From positions 1 through 64,000 of the forward strand of contig CAVZAB010000008.1 in assembly GCA_963773155.1 (NCBI GenBank): 64,000 nucleotides of DNA. Reading direction: 5' to 3'. Below, one piece after another: positions 7,064 through 16,552 of the stretch (the first letter of the stretch is position 1; each line of letters begins with the position of its first letter). A model generated the notes under the pieces. It saw only the letters and a program-made list of their open reading frames with translations, did no database searches and was not told the DNA's origin. This stretch comes from CAVZAB01 sp963773155 (lineage in GTDB: Bacteria > Pseudomonadota > Alphaproteobacteria > Rhizobiales > Beijerinckiaceae). The position numbers and the translations under genes were made by a program.

Positions 7064-9646
7064 ATGCGCGCCAATCCATTTTCGACGATTGATGTCGTGC
7101 CGGAGCCCTTGCGCGATTTCGCGCGGCGGCGGATGGCCGAACTCGCCGGCCTTGGCCTGCTGTGCCTGGTCAGTGGCTTGGGCCTGGCGCTCGCTTCCTG
7201 GTCGGTTCAGGATCCAAGCCTCAATCATGCCGTAGAAGGCCCGGTCAGAAACCTGCTCGGTCGCCCAGGCGCGATCCTCGCCGATCTGATTATGCAATTG
7301 ACCGGGCTTGCGGCGCTCGCCTTTCTGGCGCCGCCGGCGCTCTGGGGCTGGCAGCTGGTCAACCATCGCCAGCTCGATCGTCGCCGCTTTCGGCTTGTCA
7401 TGTGGTTGATCGGCGGCATTGGCGCTGCCGGCTTTGCCTCGCTGCTGCCGGTGACCGATCGCTGGCCGCTGCCGACCGGCCTCGGTGGCGTCGTGGGCGA
7501 TGCCATTCTCGCCGGCCCGCGCCGGCTGGCCGAGGGGTCGAGCCCGCTCTTTGCCCTGGTCGCCATTGTCCTGATGATCGCTACGATTTTGGCGTTGGCC
7601 GCCGCGGCCGGCCTAAGCCCCAATCCCGGCGCATCAGCCGACGAAGATGAGGTGGCGCCGTCCAATGCGATCGCCATGCGGCCAAAATCCGGCGAGCGCG
7701 ACGGCGAGGATGCAGACAGCGAACCGGGGCTCGGCCTGATTTCGGTCGGCGCCCTGATCCACATGGCGCTCAGCGCCCGGGCGGGCCTGGCGCGCTGGCT
7801 GCGCAGTCGCAGAAAGGCCAATCCCGAAATTGGGCCCCAGGACCGGGCGCCCTGGTTCAGCACGCCCGGCCTCGCCGGGACCGACGACGACAAGGCGCTG
7901 GTGCGCCGCGAACCGCAATTCGAGCGGCCGCCAAACGTGCCGACGCGCCCCGCGCTGCAAGATGCGCTCTTCGACGAATTTGACGGGCACGGCAACAAGG
8001 AACCGGGGGAGGCTGCTGGCCGGGTCTCGCTGGGCCAGGCCGCGCTGAAAGCCGGCCGCAGGGCCCAGCGCGAAGCGCAGCCTTGCCTGCTTGGGCAGGA
8101 GGATTACCAATTGCCGCCGCTCGCCATGCTGAGCGAGCCGCGCCGGATCCAGGGCGGTAGAATATCCGAAGATTCGCTCGAACAAAACGCCCGCCTCCTC
8201 GAAGGCGTCCTCGATGATTTCGGCGTCAAGGGTGAAATCATTAACGTTCGCCCCGGCCCGGTCGTTACGCTCTACGAACTCGAGCCGGCGCCCGGCATAA
8301 AGTCCTCCCGCGTCATCGGCCTGGCCGACGACATTGCCCGCTCAATGTCGGCCGTCTCGGCCCGTGTCGCCGTCGTCCAGGGCCGCAATGCGATCGGCAT
8401 AGAATTGCCCAACCAGCGACGAGAAACCGTCTTCCTGCGCGAACTTCTGGCCAGCGAGGATTTCGAGAAATCGAAGCACCGTCTGACCATCGCGCTCGGC
8501 AAGACAATCGGCGGCGAGCCGGTGATTGTCGATCTCGCCCGCATGCCGCATCTGCTGGTGGCGGGCACGACCGGCTCCGGCAAGTCGGTTGCCATCAATA
8601 CGATGATTTTGTCGCTTCTCTATCGGCTCAGACCGGAAGAATGCCGGCTGATCATGGTCGATCCGAAAATGCTCGAACTGTCGGTCTATGACGGCATTCC
8701 GCACCTGCTCACGCCGGTCGTCACCGATCCCAAGAAGGCGGTCGTGGCGCTCAAATGGGCGGTACGCGAAATGGAGGACCGCTACAAGAAGATGTCGAAA
8801 GTCGGCGTGCGCAACATTGACGGCTTCAATACCAGGATCAACGAGGCGGCGGCCAAGGGCGAAGTCATCCGGCGAATTGTCCAGACAGGCTATGACCGCA
8901 AGACAGGCGAGGCAGTCTTCGAGGAAGAGGACATGGAACTCGCCCTCTTGCCTTATATCGTCGTCATCGTCGACGAAATGGCCGACCTGATGATGGTCGC
9001 CGGCAAGGACATCGAGGGCGCGATCCAAAGACTGGCGCAGATGGCGCGGGCCGCCGGCATCCATCTCATCATGGCAACCCAACGGCCCTCCGTCGATGTG
9101 ATCACCGGCACAATCAAGGCCAATTTCCCAACCCGGATTTCGTTCCAGGTGACCTCGAAGATCGATAGCCGGACCATTCTCGGCGAACAGGGCGCCGAGC
9201 AATTGCTCGGCCAGGGTGACATGTTGTACATGGCCGGCGGCGGTCGGATTTCGCGCGTCCACGGCCCATTCGTGTCGGACGGCGAAGTCGAGAAAGTGGT
9301 CGCCCATCTGAAAACCCAGGGGCAGCCCGAATATCTCGAATCGATCACCAGCGAGGATGAGACGGAGGCGGAGGTCGCCGGCGAGGCTGGTCAAAGGACC
9401 GGTATGGATGCCGAGGAATTGGCGGATTATTACGATCGGGCCGTGGCGATCGTCCTGCGCGACCGCAAATGCTCGACGTCCTATATTCAGCGCCGGCTGT
9501 CGATCGGCTATAACAAGGCGGCTTCGATCGTCGAGCGCATGGAGGCGGAGGGCGTCGTCGGAGCGGCCAATCATGCCGGCAAGCGCGAGATCCTGGTCGG
9601 TGGCGGCGTCGACCGCGGCGCCTTCGATCTCGGCCCGGAAGATTGA
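7064..9646 (+). CDS. ftsK: DNA translocase FtsK
   Basis: This 860-residue division-site DNA pump clears the chromosome dimer region at septation. Four hydrophobic segments lie in the first 190 residues, followed by an acidic and proline-rich linker to about residue 360 and the RecA-like motor. Walker A GTTGSGKS is at 501-508, Walker B VIVDEMADL near 633-640, and a C-terminal winged-helix gamma domain (YIQRRLSIGYNKAASIVERM) recognises KOPS sequences. The ATG has GGGTGGGAC upstream. The linker is short compared with E. coli, as usual in alphaproteobacteria. lolA and xthA follow in the same direction. Confidence 0.96.
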   Translation: MRANPFSTIDVVPEPLRDFARRRMAELAGLGLLCLVSGLGLALASWSVQDPSLNHAVEGPVRNLLGRPGAILADLIMQLTGLAALAFLAPPALWGWQLVNHRQLDRRRFRLVMWLIGGIGAAGFASLLPVTDRWPLPTGLGGVVGDAILAGPRRLAEGSSPLFALVAIVLMIATILALAAAAGLSPNPGASADEDEVAPSNAIAMRPKSGERDGEDADSEPGLGLISVGALIHMALSARAGLARWLRSRRKANPEIGPQDRAPWFSTPGLAGTDDDKALVRREPQFERPPNVPTRPALQDALFDEFDGHGNKEPGEAAGRVSLGQAALKAGRRAQREAQPCLLGQEDYQLPPLAMLSEPRRIQGGRISEDSLEQNARLLEGVLDDFGVKGEIINVRPGPVVTLYELEPAPGIKSSRVIGLADDIARSMSAVSARVAVVQGRNAIGIELPNQRRETVFLRELLASEDFEKSKHRLTIALGKTIGGEPVIVDLARMPHLLVAGTTGSGKSVAINTMILSLLYRLRPEECRLIMVDPKMLELSVYDGIPHLLTPVVTDPKKAVVALKWAVREMEDRYKKMSKVGVRNIDGFNTRINEAAAKGEVIRRIVQTGYDRKTGEAVFEEEDMELALLPYIVVIVDEMADLMMVAGKDIEGAIQRLAQMARAAGIHLIMATQRPSVDVITGTIKANFPTRISFQVTSKIDSRTILGEQGAEQLLGQGDMLYMAGGGRISRVHGPFVSDGEVEKVVAHLKTQGQPEYLESITSEDETEAEVAGEAGQRTGMDAEELADYYDRAVAIVLRDRKCSTSYIQRRLSIGYNKAASIVERMEAEGVVGAANHAGKREILVGGGVDRGAFDLGPED

Positions 9647-9718
9647 CGTGACTTCTCACATTCGCCACAGAACCGCGCTAGCCGGCTGGCGAGACCCCCT
9701 CTTAACTCGCGGTGTCCC

Positions 9719-10402
9719 ATGATCAACCGTAGGATGTTCGGCGTTCTGGCGGTGGCCTGTCTCGCCGTCCCGGCCGCATCAAACGCCCAGAACGCTCCGA
9801 TTCAGCTCAGTCCGTCAAAATCTGCCGGTAAGCCTCAGGCCAAGCCCTTCGAACCGATTGCGCCGGCCATCGCCATCGCGCGGGCCAATGCCTATCTGAA
9901 CAGCGTCACGACGATGATCGCCGATTTTGCGCAGACCGGCGCCGGCCGCCGGTTCGACGGCAAGCTCTATATCCACCGCCCCGGCCGCCTGCGGTTTCAA
10001 TATTTGCCGCCCGCGACCCTCCAGATCGTCGCCGACGGCACGTCGGTTGCCATCCAGGACCGAAGGATCAAGCCGGAACCGGACATTGTCCTGATCAGCC
10101 AGACGCCGCTGAAATTCCTGCTCGCCGATAAAATCGACCTCGCCCGCGATACCAAGGTGTTGGACATCAGCAGCGACCCGCAATCCGTGGCCATCAAGAT
10201 CGAGGACCGGGCGACTTTCGGTGGCACGTCGCGGATCAAGCTGATCTTCGACCCGGTCAGCTTCCAGCTGCGGCAATGGGTGGTCGACGATCCACAGGGC
10301 AATCAGACCCTTGTTTCATTGTCCAATATCGATACGCTGACGCCGCCGGATCCGGCGCTGTTCAAAATCAATTACGAACGCATGTTGAATACGCAGAAGT
10401 AG
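9719..10402 (+). CDS. lolA: Outer-membrane lipoprotein carrier LolA
   Basis: This 227-residue periplasmic chaperone carries lipoproteins from LolCDE to the outer membrane. A signal peptide is visible (residues 1-23, hydrophobic FGVLAVACLAVPAASNAQ). The mature part has the family features: repeated strands with VTTMIADFAQTG, GKLYIHRPGRLRFQY and a late LRQWVVDDPQGNQT segment. It lies 72 bases after ftsK and 62 bases before xthA, the common alphaproteobacterial order. Confidence 0.9.
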   Translation: MINRRMFGVLAVACLAVPAASNAQNAPIQLSPSKSAGKPQAKPFEPIAPAIAIARANAYLNSVTTMIADFAQTGAGRRFDGKLYIHRPGRLRFQYLPPATLQIVADGTSVAIQDRRIKPEPDIVLISQTPLKFLLADKIDLARDTKVLDISSDPQSVAIKIEDRATFGGTSRIKLIFDPVSFQLRQWVVDDPQGNQTLVSLSNIDTLTPPDPALFKINYERMLNTQK

Positions 10403-10464
10403 ATTATCCGCGCTCGGAGTGCCGGAGAGCGGCGCCAGGCTCCGGCGCCCCGAAAGGCCCGCCT

Positions 10465-11281
10465 TTGCGACTTACCCTTGCGACGTGGAACATCAATTCG
10501 GTGCGATTGCGGCTGCCGCTGGTGCTGCATTTTCTGCAGCAATATCAGCCGGACGTGCTGTGCCTGCAGGAAACAAAATGCCCGGACGGCGTCTTTCCGG
10601 CGAGCGAATTGCGCAAACTCGGCTATTCCCATCTCGCGCTCAACGGTCAGAAGGGCTATCACGGTGTCGCAACCGTATCGCGCCTGCCGCTTTGCGGAGG
10701 AGCACCGGCGGGAGTTCTGCGGCAAGGGCGATGCCCGCCATGTCTGCGCCACCCTGGCGCCGGAGACGGGGCTGGGGCACGGCCTGGCCATCCATAATTT
10801 CTACGTCCCGGCCGGCGGCGATGAACCCGATCCGCTGACCAATCCGAAATTCGCCCACAAGCTCGCCTTTCTCGACGAAATGTCGGATTGGTTTGTCCGC
10901 GACAAGGTCGCCGCCAGGCCTTCGATTCTGGTCGGCGACCTCAATATTGCGCCATTCGAAGAGGATGTATGGAACCACAAGGCGCTGCTTTCGGTGGTCA
11001 GTCACACGCCGGTCGAAATCGACCGGCTCGGCCGCGTGCTAGCTTCCGGTCCATGGTCCGATGCGATGCGCAGTTTGGTCCCGCAGACGCAGAAGCTCTA
11101 CACGTGGTGGAGCTATCGCTCGCCGAACTGGGCGGCCGCCGACAAGGGAAGGCGGCTCGATCACGTCTGGCTCAGCCGCTCGCTCGCACCGGCGCTGCGC
11201 GGCATGAAAGTGGTGCGGGAGGCGCGCGGCTGGGAGCGGCCGTCGGACCATGTGCCGGTCATCGTCGATCTCGAGATCTAG
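10465..11281 (+). CDS. xthA: Exodeoxyribonuclease III (one frameshift)
   Basis: This is an AP endonuclease/exonuclease of base-excision repair. The N-terminal motifs (LATWNINSVRLRLP, PDVLCLQETKC) read from a TTG start at 10465. The catalytic remainder (SILVGDLNIAPFEEDVW, RRLDHVWLS, ERPSDHVPVI) lies one base out of phase. The extra base is near 10687-10693, just after the VSRLP segment. The corrected length of about 271 residues matches XthA. No ATG exists near the family start, so TTG is inferred from homology. The stop shares a CTAG tetranucleotide with the convergent cNMP-binding gene. Confidence 0.85.
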
Positions 11282-11734
11282 TCGCCGATCGTACGCTGGC
11301 GCATCGCATCGAGATCAGCGGTGAAGGTCGAAAGACGTTCGGCGAGAAGAACACGCAGACGCACGGCACTGGCGGGAAATTCCAAAAGGACCCGGTGAAA
11401 CAGGCTGCGCGAGACTTTCAGCACGGTCGATGGTTCCCGGGCGACGGCGGTTGCCGGTCGTTCAATCGTCGTGATCAGCGCGGTTTCGCCGATCAGATCG
11501 TCGGCATGGGCGATATAGGCGGCCGGCCCGCCAATGCCGCCGGGGTCAAGGGCGATCGATCCGGTGCGCAGAATATAACCGCTGTCGGACGGGTCGCCGC
11601 GCCGGAACAGGACATCGCCGGCGCGCAAGAATCCGCGTTTCCGCGGAAAAGGCGAGAAGGCGCAGCGCTTCCGGCTCAAGCACCGCAAAGATTGGGATCC
11701 GCGCAAGGCGCGCAATATCGTCCTGGAGCGCCAT
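11278..11734 (-). CDS. Cyclic-nucleotide-binding domain protein (one frameshift)
   Basis: This is a single CRP/PKA-type cNMP-binding domain without a DNA-binding module. The start (MALQDDIARLARIPIFAVLE) and the rest (LRAGDVLFRRGDPSDSGYIL, then LIGETALI and RPATAVAREPST) are one base out of phase near 11625-11635, next to a GAATC motif. The corrected length is about 151 residues. The phosphate-binding cassette has the glycine-glutamate pair and an arginine a few residues on, but the match to the cAMP consensus is partial. It starts 27 bases after the CenR-type regulator on the same strand, so co-transcription is likely; in Brucella the orthologous OtpR gene is paired with a similar cNMP-domain gene. 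Confidence 0.72.
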
Positions 11735-11761
11735 GTCAGAGGTCCCGCCGGATCGGATATT

Positions 11762-12448
11762 TCATGGAATCAGCTTGTAGCCGCCGGCCTCGGTGATGAG
11801 AAGCCGGGCATTGGTCGGATCCTGTTCAATCTTCTGGCGTAAGCGGTAGATATGGGTTTCCAACGTATGGGTCGTCACATTGGCATTGTAGCCCCAGACC
11901 TCGCGCAGCAGGACGTCGCGCGTTACCACCTGCTGATTGGCCCGATAGAGAAAGCGCAGGATGGCGGTTTCCTTTTCGGTCAGGCGCAGCTTGTTGCCCT
12001 TTTCGCCGACCAGATGTTTCGAACTCGGCCGAAACGTATAGGGGCCGATCTGGAACATCGCATCGTCACTCGCCTCGTGCTGGCGCAGGTGGGCCCGGAT
12101 GCGGGCCAGCAGCACGGCGAAGCGGAAGGGCTTGTTGACATAATCATTGGCGCCGGACTCGAGACCCAGCACGACGTCGGAATCCGAATCATGCCCGGTC
12201 AGCATGATGACCGGGTTCTTGTAGCCGGTCTTGCGCATCAGCTTGACCGCCTCGCGGCCGTCCATATCGGGCAAGCCGACATCCATGATGATCAAATCCG
12301 GTTGCTCGACCCTGACCGCAGCAATGCCCTTGGCTGCCGTATCGGCCTCGGCCGGCGAGAATTCTTCGTGCAGCGCCAATTGCTCGGCAAGCGCCGATCG
12401 AAGGTCGTGATCATCGTCGACGATCAGGATTTTGCGCACCTGTGGCAT
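11762..12448 (-). CDS. cenR: OmpR-family response regulator, CenR/OtpR type
   Basis: This 228-residue regulator has a receiver domain with acidic pocket DDD at 11-13, phospho-acceptor Asp56 in LIIMDVGLPDMDGRE and the lysine in NDYVNKPF. The winged-helix DNA-binding domain (LTEKETAILRFLYRANQQVV, GYNANVTTHTLETHIYRLRQ) is typical of CenR, the essential envelope regulator of alphaproteobacteria. No histidine kinase is adjacent, as for CenR elsewhere. It is divergent from an L,D-transpeptidase gene across 145 bases, which fits envelope control, and is followed by a cNMP-binding gene in probable operon. Confidence 0.82.
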   Translation of the reverse strand: MPQVRKILIVDDDHDLRSALAEQLALHEEFSPAEADTAAKGIAAVRVEQPDLIIMDVGLPDMDGREAVKLMRKTGYKNPVIMLTGHDSDSDVVLGLESGANDYVNKPFRFAVLLARIRAHLRQHEASDDAMFQIGPYTFRPSSKHLVGEKGNKLRLTEKETAILRFLYRANQQVVTRDVLLREVWGYNANVTTHTLETHIYRLRQKIEQDPTNARLLITEAGGYKLIP

Positions 12449-12593
12449 GCCCCGGGCCCTCTTGCAACCTATCGCCTCGGCCGATTGCGCGCCGAATGGC
12501 TGGCGTTATCCGCCAAAGTGCTTAAAGATCCAGCCTTGCGCAAGGGCCCCCGGCCCCGCTACGGCATGGAAGGCGCGACGCCGGAGCCTTGCA

Positions 12594-13130
12594 TTGACGA
12601 AGACACCAGCGAAAATCACCGTCTTGCGGGTCAAGGCTCTGCCCGCTCAGCCCGGCCGCGGCCGGCTTCTTTGCGGCGGCCAGGCAATCATCTGTGCGCT
12701 CGGGCCCGCCGGTATAAGGCGATCCAAACGCGAAGGCGACGGGGCGACGCCGGCCGGGCGTTTCCGCCTGGTCAAGGCGATGATCCGCGCCGACAAAGCA
12801 CCCAAACTGCCGCTGCTCATCGCCCATCGAGCGCTGCATCGACTGGACGGCTGGTGCGACGATCCGGCGAGCGGCCAGTATAATCGGCCAATCCGCTTGC
12901 CCTTCGCGGCCGGTCATGAACAATTGTGGCGCGGCGATGATCTCTACGACATTGTGATCGTACTTGACCACAATCTGGTCCCGCGGATCCGGGGGCATGG
13001 CAGCGCGATCTTCCTGCATATAGCGAAAGATGATTGTTCGCCGACCGCCGGCTGTGTCGCCATTGCGCGCGACGCGCTGCGCCGGCTGTTGCCGCGTCTG
13101 GCTCGCAGAGTAACGCTGACCATCGGCTAA
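12594..13130 (+). CDS. L,D-transpeptidase (YkuD domain)
   Basis: This 178-residue protein has the YkuD catalytic pattern HGSAIFLHI followed by SPTAGCVAI, whose cysteine forms the acyl-enzyme that cross-links peptidoglycan or attaches proteins to it. The preceding segment (REGDGATPAGRFRL, YNRPIRLPF, YDIVIVLDHN) fits the short alphaproteobacterial family. No signal peptide is evident from the chosen start. TTG 12594 is preferred because it begins the conserved region and has a GGAG site 8 bases upstream; the frame remains open to 12432. Divergence from cenR suggests it may be regulated by it. Confidence 0.78.
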   Translation: MTKTPAKITVLRVKALPAQPGRGRLLCGGQAIICALGPAGIRRSKREGDGATPAGRFRLVKAMIRADKAPKLPLLIAHRALHRLDGWCDDPASGQYNRPIRLPFAAGHEQLWRGDDLYDIVIVLDHNLVPRIRGHGSAIFLHIAKDDCSPTAGCVAIARDALRRLLPRLARRVTLTIG

Positions 13131-13289
13131 GCGCTTGAAGCACGCTGGTTTTGCGGTTGCGCGGACTTAGTCTGTCCGGCCGCTTCAGAGCGCCGCAGGG
13201 GGCAAGGCTATCCGCGGGCGCACAGTCATTTGCGCATTCATCCTTTAAGCCTCTTGCCGGGACTAAGCCCGCGCCTTTAACATGAGCGG

Positions 13290-13796
13290 ATGGTCGCTAC
13301 ACTCATCACCATCCGGAACGCCCGGCCAGCCGATGCGGAAGAAATCGCCGAGGTGCACGATGCTGCCTGGCGTGACGCCTATCGCGGTGTCATTCCCGGC
13401 CGGGAACTCGAGAAAATGGTTGCGCGACGCGGGCCGAAATGGTGGCACAATGCCATTGTCAGCGGCACCTGCCTGGCGGTTCTCGATTTCGACGAATCGA
13501 TCGGCGGTTATGCCTCCTATGGCCGCAATCGGCTGCCGACCATGCCCTATCAGGGTGAAATATTCGAACTCTACCTGGCGCCGGAATTTCAAGGCCTCGG
13601 CTTTGGCAGGCGGCTGTTCGAGGCGGCCCGCAAGGATCTTGTCGATCACGGCTTTCAAAGCCTGGTCGTCTGGGCACTTGCCGGCAATGAGCGGGCGACC
13701 GGCTTCTATCGGCACATCGGCGGCAAAGTCGTGCGCCGCGGCGACGAACGGTTTGGCGAAGCAACCTGCGAGAGAATCGCTTTTGGCTTTTCCTGA
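13290..13796 (+). CDS. GNAT-family N-acetyltransferase
   Basis: This 168-residue protein has the GNAT fold. It begins TIRNARPADAEEIAEVHDAA, has the acetyl-CoA motif QGLGFGRRLFEAARKDL near residue 105, and ends with the NERATGFYRHIGG beta-bulge motif. The substrate cannot be assigned. It stands alone between the L,D-transpeptidase and ppa genes with about 160 bases upstream in which I see no other gene. ATG 13290 is the only nearby ATG in frame. Confidence 0.8.
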   Translation: MVATLITIRNARPADAEEIAEVHDAAWRDAYRGVIPGRELEKMVARRGPKWWHNAIVSGTCLAVLDFDESIGGYASYGRNRLPTMPYQGEIFELYLAPEFQGLGFGRRLFEAARKDLVDHGFQSLVVWALAGNERATGFYRHIGGKVVRRGDERFGEATCERIAFGFS

Positions 13797-13844
13797 TTTC
13801 CAGCGTCGGCGACAAGCGGCGCACCGGACCTATTGCGAGGCTTC

Positions 13845-14378
13845 ATGCGCCTGAGTGCGATAGCGATCGGCAGCGATCCGCCGAATGATGTCAACGTCGT
13901 GATCGAAGTTCCGATCGGCGGCGAACCGATCAAATATGAAATGGACAAGGAGGCCGGCGCGCTCGTCGTCGACCGGTTTCTCTACACTTCGATGCGCTAT
14001 CCCGGCAATTACGGCTTCGTGCCACACACCCTGTCGGGCGACGGCGATCCCTGCGACGTCATCGTCGCCAACACAAGGGCGATCGTGCCCGGCGCCATCA
14101 TGAGCTGCCGGCTGGTCGGCGTGCTGTTGATGGAGGATGAAGCGGGCGGCGACGAAAAACTGCTGGCGGTACCCTCAAGCAAATTGACCCGGCGCTATGA
14201 CGGTGTGCGCAATTACACCGATCTCCCGGAAATCACGCTGAAGCAGATCGAGCACTTCTTCCAGCATTACAAGGACCTCGAAACCGGCAAATGGGTCAAG
14301 GTCCTGCGCTGGGGCGATGCGGCCGAGGCCAAACAGATCCTGATCGACAGTATCGCCCGGGCGAAGAGCCGGGCCTAG
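13845..14378 (+). CDS. ppa: Inorganic pyrophosphatase
   Basis: This 177-residue soluble family I pyrophosphatase hydrolyses PPi and drives biosynthetic reactions. It carries the active-site signature DGDPCDVIV with metal-binding aspartates, the substrate-binding KYEMDKEAG and RYPGNYGFVPHTL, and a late KWVKVLRWGD. ATG 13845 gives the usual family start (IGSDPPNDVNVVIEVP); a TTG at 13833 is less likely. The stop overlaps the convergent rpsP stop in a shared CTAG. Confidence 0.94.
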   Translation: MRLSAIAIGSDPPNDVNVVIEVPIGGEPIKYEMDKEAGALVVDRFLYTSMRYPGNYGFVPHTLSGDGDPCDVIVANTRAIVPGAIMSCRLVGVLLMEDEAGGDEKLLAVPSSKLTRRYDGVRNYTDLPEITLKQIEHFFQHYKDLETGKWVKVLRWGDAAEAKQILIDSIARAKSRA

Positions 14379-14737
14379 GCGGCCGGGGCGGCCTCGGGCG
14401 TTTCGCTCGGCTTGGCCCTTGCGGCGGCCCGTTCCTGCGCCTTTTTCTTCGGCTTGGCCTTTTCCGGATTGCTTCTGGCCGTGCGCGTCACGATGCCGAG
14501 CCCGTCGAGCAGCCGCATGACTCGGTCGGTCGGCTGCGCGCCCTTGCCGATCCAGCTCTTCGCCCGTTCGACGTCGACAACGAGACGGCTCGCATCATCC
14601 TTCTTCTTGAGCGGGTCGAAGGTGCCGAGCCGCTCGATGAACCGGCCATCGCGCGGCATGCGCGAATCGGCGACGACGACCCGATAGAAGGGTCGCTTTT
14701 TGGCGCCGCCGCGCGACAAGCGAATTTTCAAAGACAT
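14375..14737 (-). CDS. rpsP: 30S ribosomal protein S16
   Basis: This 120-residue S16 protein begins SLKIRLSRGGAKKRPFYRVV, followed by RDGRFIERLGTFDPL. The last 30 residues form a lysine/alanine-rich tail, an extension frequent in alphaproteobacteria. An AGGAAGTGCC ribosome-binding region precedes ATG 14737. It follows ffh by 70 bases on the same strand. The usual downstream partners rimM, trmD and rplS are absent: the next gene is the convergent ppa. Confidence 0.95.
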   Translation of the reverse strand: MSLKIRLSRGGAKKRPFYRVVVADSRMPRDGRFIERLGTFDPLKKKDDASRLVVDVERAKSWIGKGAQPTDRVMRLLDGLGIVTRTARSNPEKAKPKKKAQERAAARAKPSETPEAAPAA

Positions 14738-14807
14738 TGGCACTTCCTTTTGGCGTCCCGTTTCGATCGGCCGGCATGCGACGGGATCGATCCGCCGCCG
14801 GCATAGG

Positions 14808-16364
14808 CTATTTCTTCTTGGTGAAGGGATTGAACCCCGGCAGACCGCCGAGGCCCGGCAATTTTGGTCCGAGACCAGGCAGCGGCGCAGGTTTTTGACC
14901 AAGGGCGCCGGGCGGCGGCTTATCGAGCATCCTGCCGATGGCGGGCAGGCCATTGGCGTCCTGCATCATTTTCTGCATCTTCGCCAGCTGCTCGGCCGAC
15001 GGTCCGGGCATTGGCTGGCCGTGGCCAAGCATTTGGGTTAGCCGGCCGACGGCGCCGCCGCGCTTGGCCGAACCGAGCGATTTCATCATATCGGCCATTT
15101 GGCGGTGCTGCTTGAGGAGCCGGTTGAGGTCCTCCACCTTGGTGCCGGCGCCCATGGCGATCCGGCGCTTGCGCGAGGCCTTCAACAGTTCGGGGCTGCG
15201 GCGCTCTTCTGGCGTCATCGCCTGAATCATGGCGCGCTGGCGCTTGATCATGCGATCGTCCATTTTGGCCGCCGCCATCTGTTCCCGCATCTTGCCCATG
15301 CCCGGCAGCATGCCGATCAGGCCGCCGAGTCCGCCGAGCTGTTCAACCTGGGCAAGCTGCTCGGCCATGTCGGTCAGGTCGAACTTGCCCTTGCGCATCC
15401 GCTCGGCGATCTTCTGGGCCTTTTCCGCGTCGATCGATTGGGCGGCCTTCTCGACGAGCGACACGATGTCGCCCATGCCGAGGATCCGGTTGGCGATGCG
15501 CTGCGGATGAAACTCCTCGAGCGCGTCGACTTTCTCGCCGGTGCCGATCAGCTTGATTGGTCGGCCGGTGACCGCTCGCATCGATAAGGCGGCGCCGCCG
15601 CGGCCGTCGCCGTCGATCCGGGTCAGGACAATCCCGGTCAATCCGACCCGCTGGTCGAAGGCTTTGGCCAATGTCACCGCATCCTGTCCGGTCAAGGCAT
15701 CGGCGATCAGCAGAATTTCGTGCGGCTGGGCCGCCGCTTTGATTGCGGCCATTTCGGCCATCAGCGGTTCATCGATATGGGTACGCCCGGCGGTGTCGAG
15801 CAGAACCACGTCATAGCCCTGCAGCCGCGCCGCTTCCTCGGCACGCCTCGCGATCTGGACCGGGCTTTGGCCAGCGACTATCGGCAGCGTCTCGATGCCG
15901 ATTTGACGGCCGAGGACGGCAAGCTGTTCTTGCGCGGCCGGCCGCTTGACGTCGAGCGAGGCCATCAGGACCTTGCGCCGCATCCGTTCGGTCAGGCGCT
16001 TGGCGATTTTGGCGCAAGTCGTCGTCTTACCGGCCCCCTGCAAGCCGACCACCATGATGGCGATCGGCGGTCGCGCATCGAGATCGATCGCTGCGGCCTC
16101 CGATCCCAGGGTTTCGATCAATACATCGTTGACAATTTTCACGACCATCTGGCCGGGCGTCACCGATTTGATGATATTGGCGCCGACGGCGCGGCCACGC
16201 ACCTTGTCAGTGAAACTGCGCACCACATCGAGGGCGACATCGGCCTCGAGTAGGGCGCGTCTCACCTCGCGCAAGGCGAGGTTGACGTCCTCCTCACTAA
16301 GGGCGCCGCGGCGGGTCAGCCTATCGAATATGCCGGAGAGCTTTTCGGACAGGCCCTCGAACAT
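14808..16364 (-). CDS. ffh: Signal recognition particle protein Ffh
   Basis: This 518-residue SRP54-type GTPase binds 4.5S RNA and signal sequences of nascent membrane proteins and docks on FtsY (also encoded in this window). It shows the N-domain, a G-domain with P-loop GLQGAGKTTT, DTAGR and TRIDGDGRGG, and a methionine-rich M-domain with IGMLPGMGKM and ERRSPELLKASRKRRIAMGAG split by the RNA-binding helix. The tail is glycine/proline-rich. ATG 16364 begins the canonical FEGLSEKLSGIFDRL; the frame is open further upstream without similarity. Confidence 0.96.
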   Translation of the reverse strand: MFEGLSEKLSGIFDRLTRRGALSEEDVNLALREVRRALLEADVALDVVRSFTDKVRGRAVGANIIKSVTPGQMVVKIVNDVLIETLGSEAAAIDLDARPPIAIMVVGLQGAGKTTTCAKIAKRLTERMRRKVLMASLDVKRPAAQEQLAVLGRQIGIETLPIVAGQSPVQIARRAEEAARLQGYDVVLLDTAGRTHIDEPLMAEMAAIKAAAQPHEILLIADALTGQDAVTLAKAFDQRVGLTGIVLTRIDGDGRGGAALSMRAVTGRPIKLIGTGEKVDALEEFHPQRIANRILGMGDIVSLVEKAAQSIDAEKAQKIAERMRKGKFDLTDMAEQLAQVEQLGGLGGLIGMLPGMGKMREQMAAAKMDDRMIKRQRAMIQAMTPEERRSPELLKASRKRRIAMGAGTKVEDLNRLLKQHRQMADMMKSLGSAKRGGAVGRLTQMLGHGQPMPGPSAEQLAKMQKMMQDANGLPAIGRMLDKPPPGALGQKPAPLPGLGPKLPGLGGLPGFNPFTKKK

Positions 16365-16552
16365 GCTATGTTTCCCTGTTGAACCAGGCCCGTCAAACAC
16401 CAAAGCGTCCGAGGGCGCCACGCGCTGTCGGACGTTTGCCAGCGGCCTTGGCCGGCTGCGGCATTCTAGGACCTGCACCTCGATGCGAGATAGCCGAGGC
16501 TTTTAGGGACCGATAGCCGACGAGTCAATATCCCCGGCCGGCGCCCTCACGG

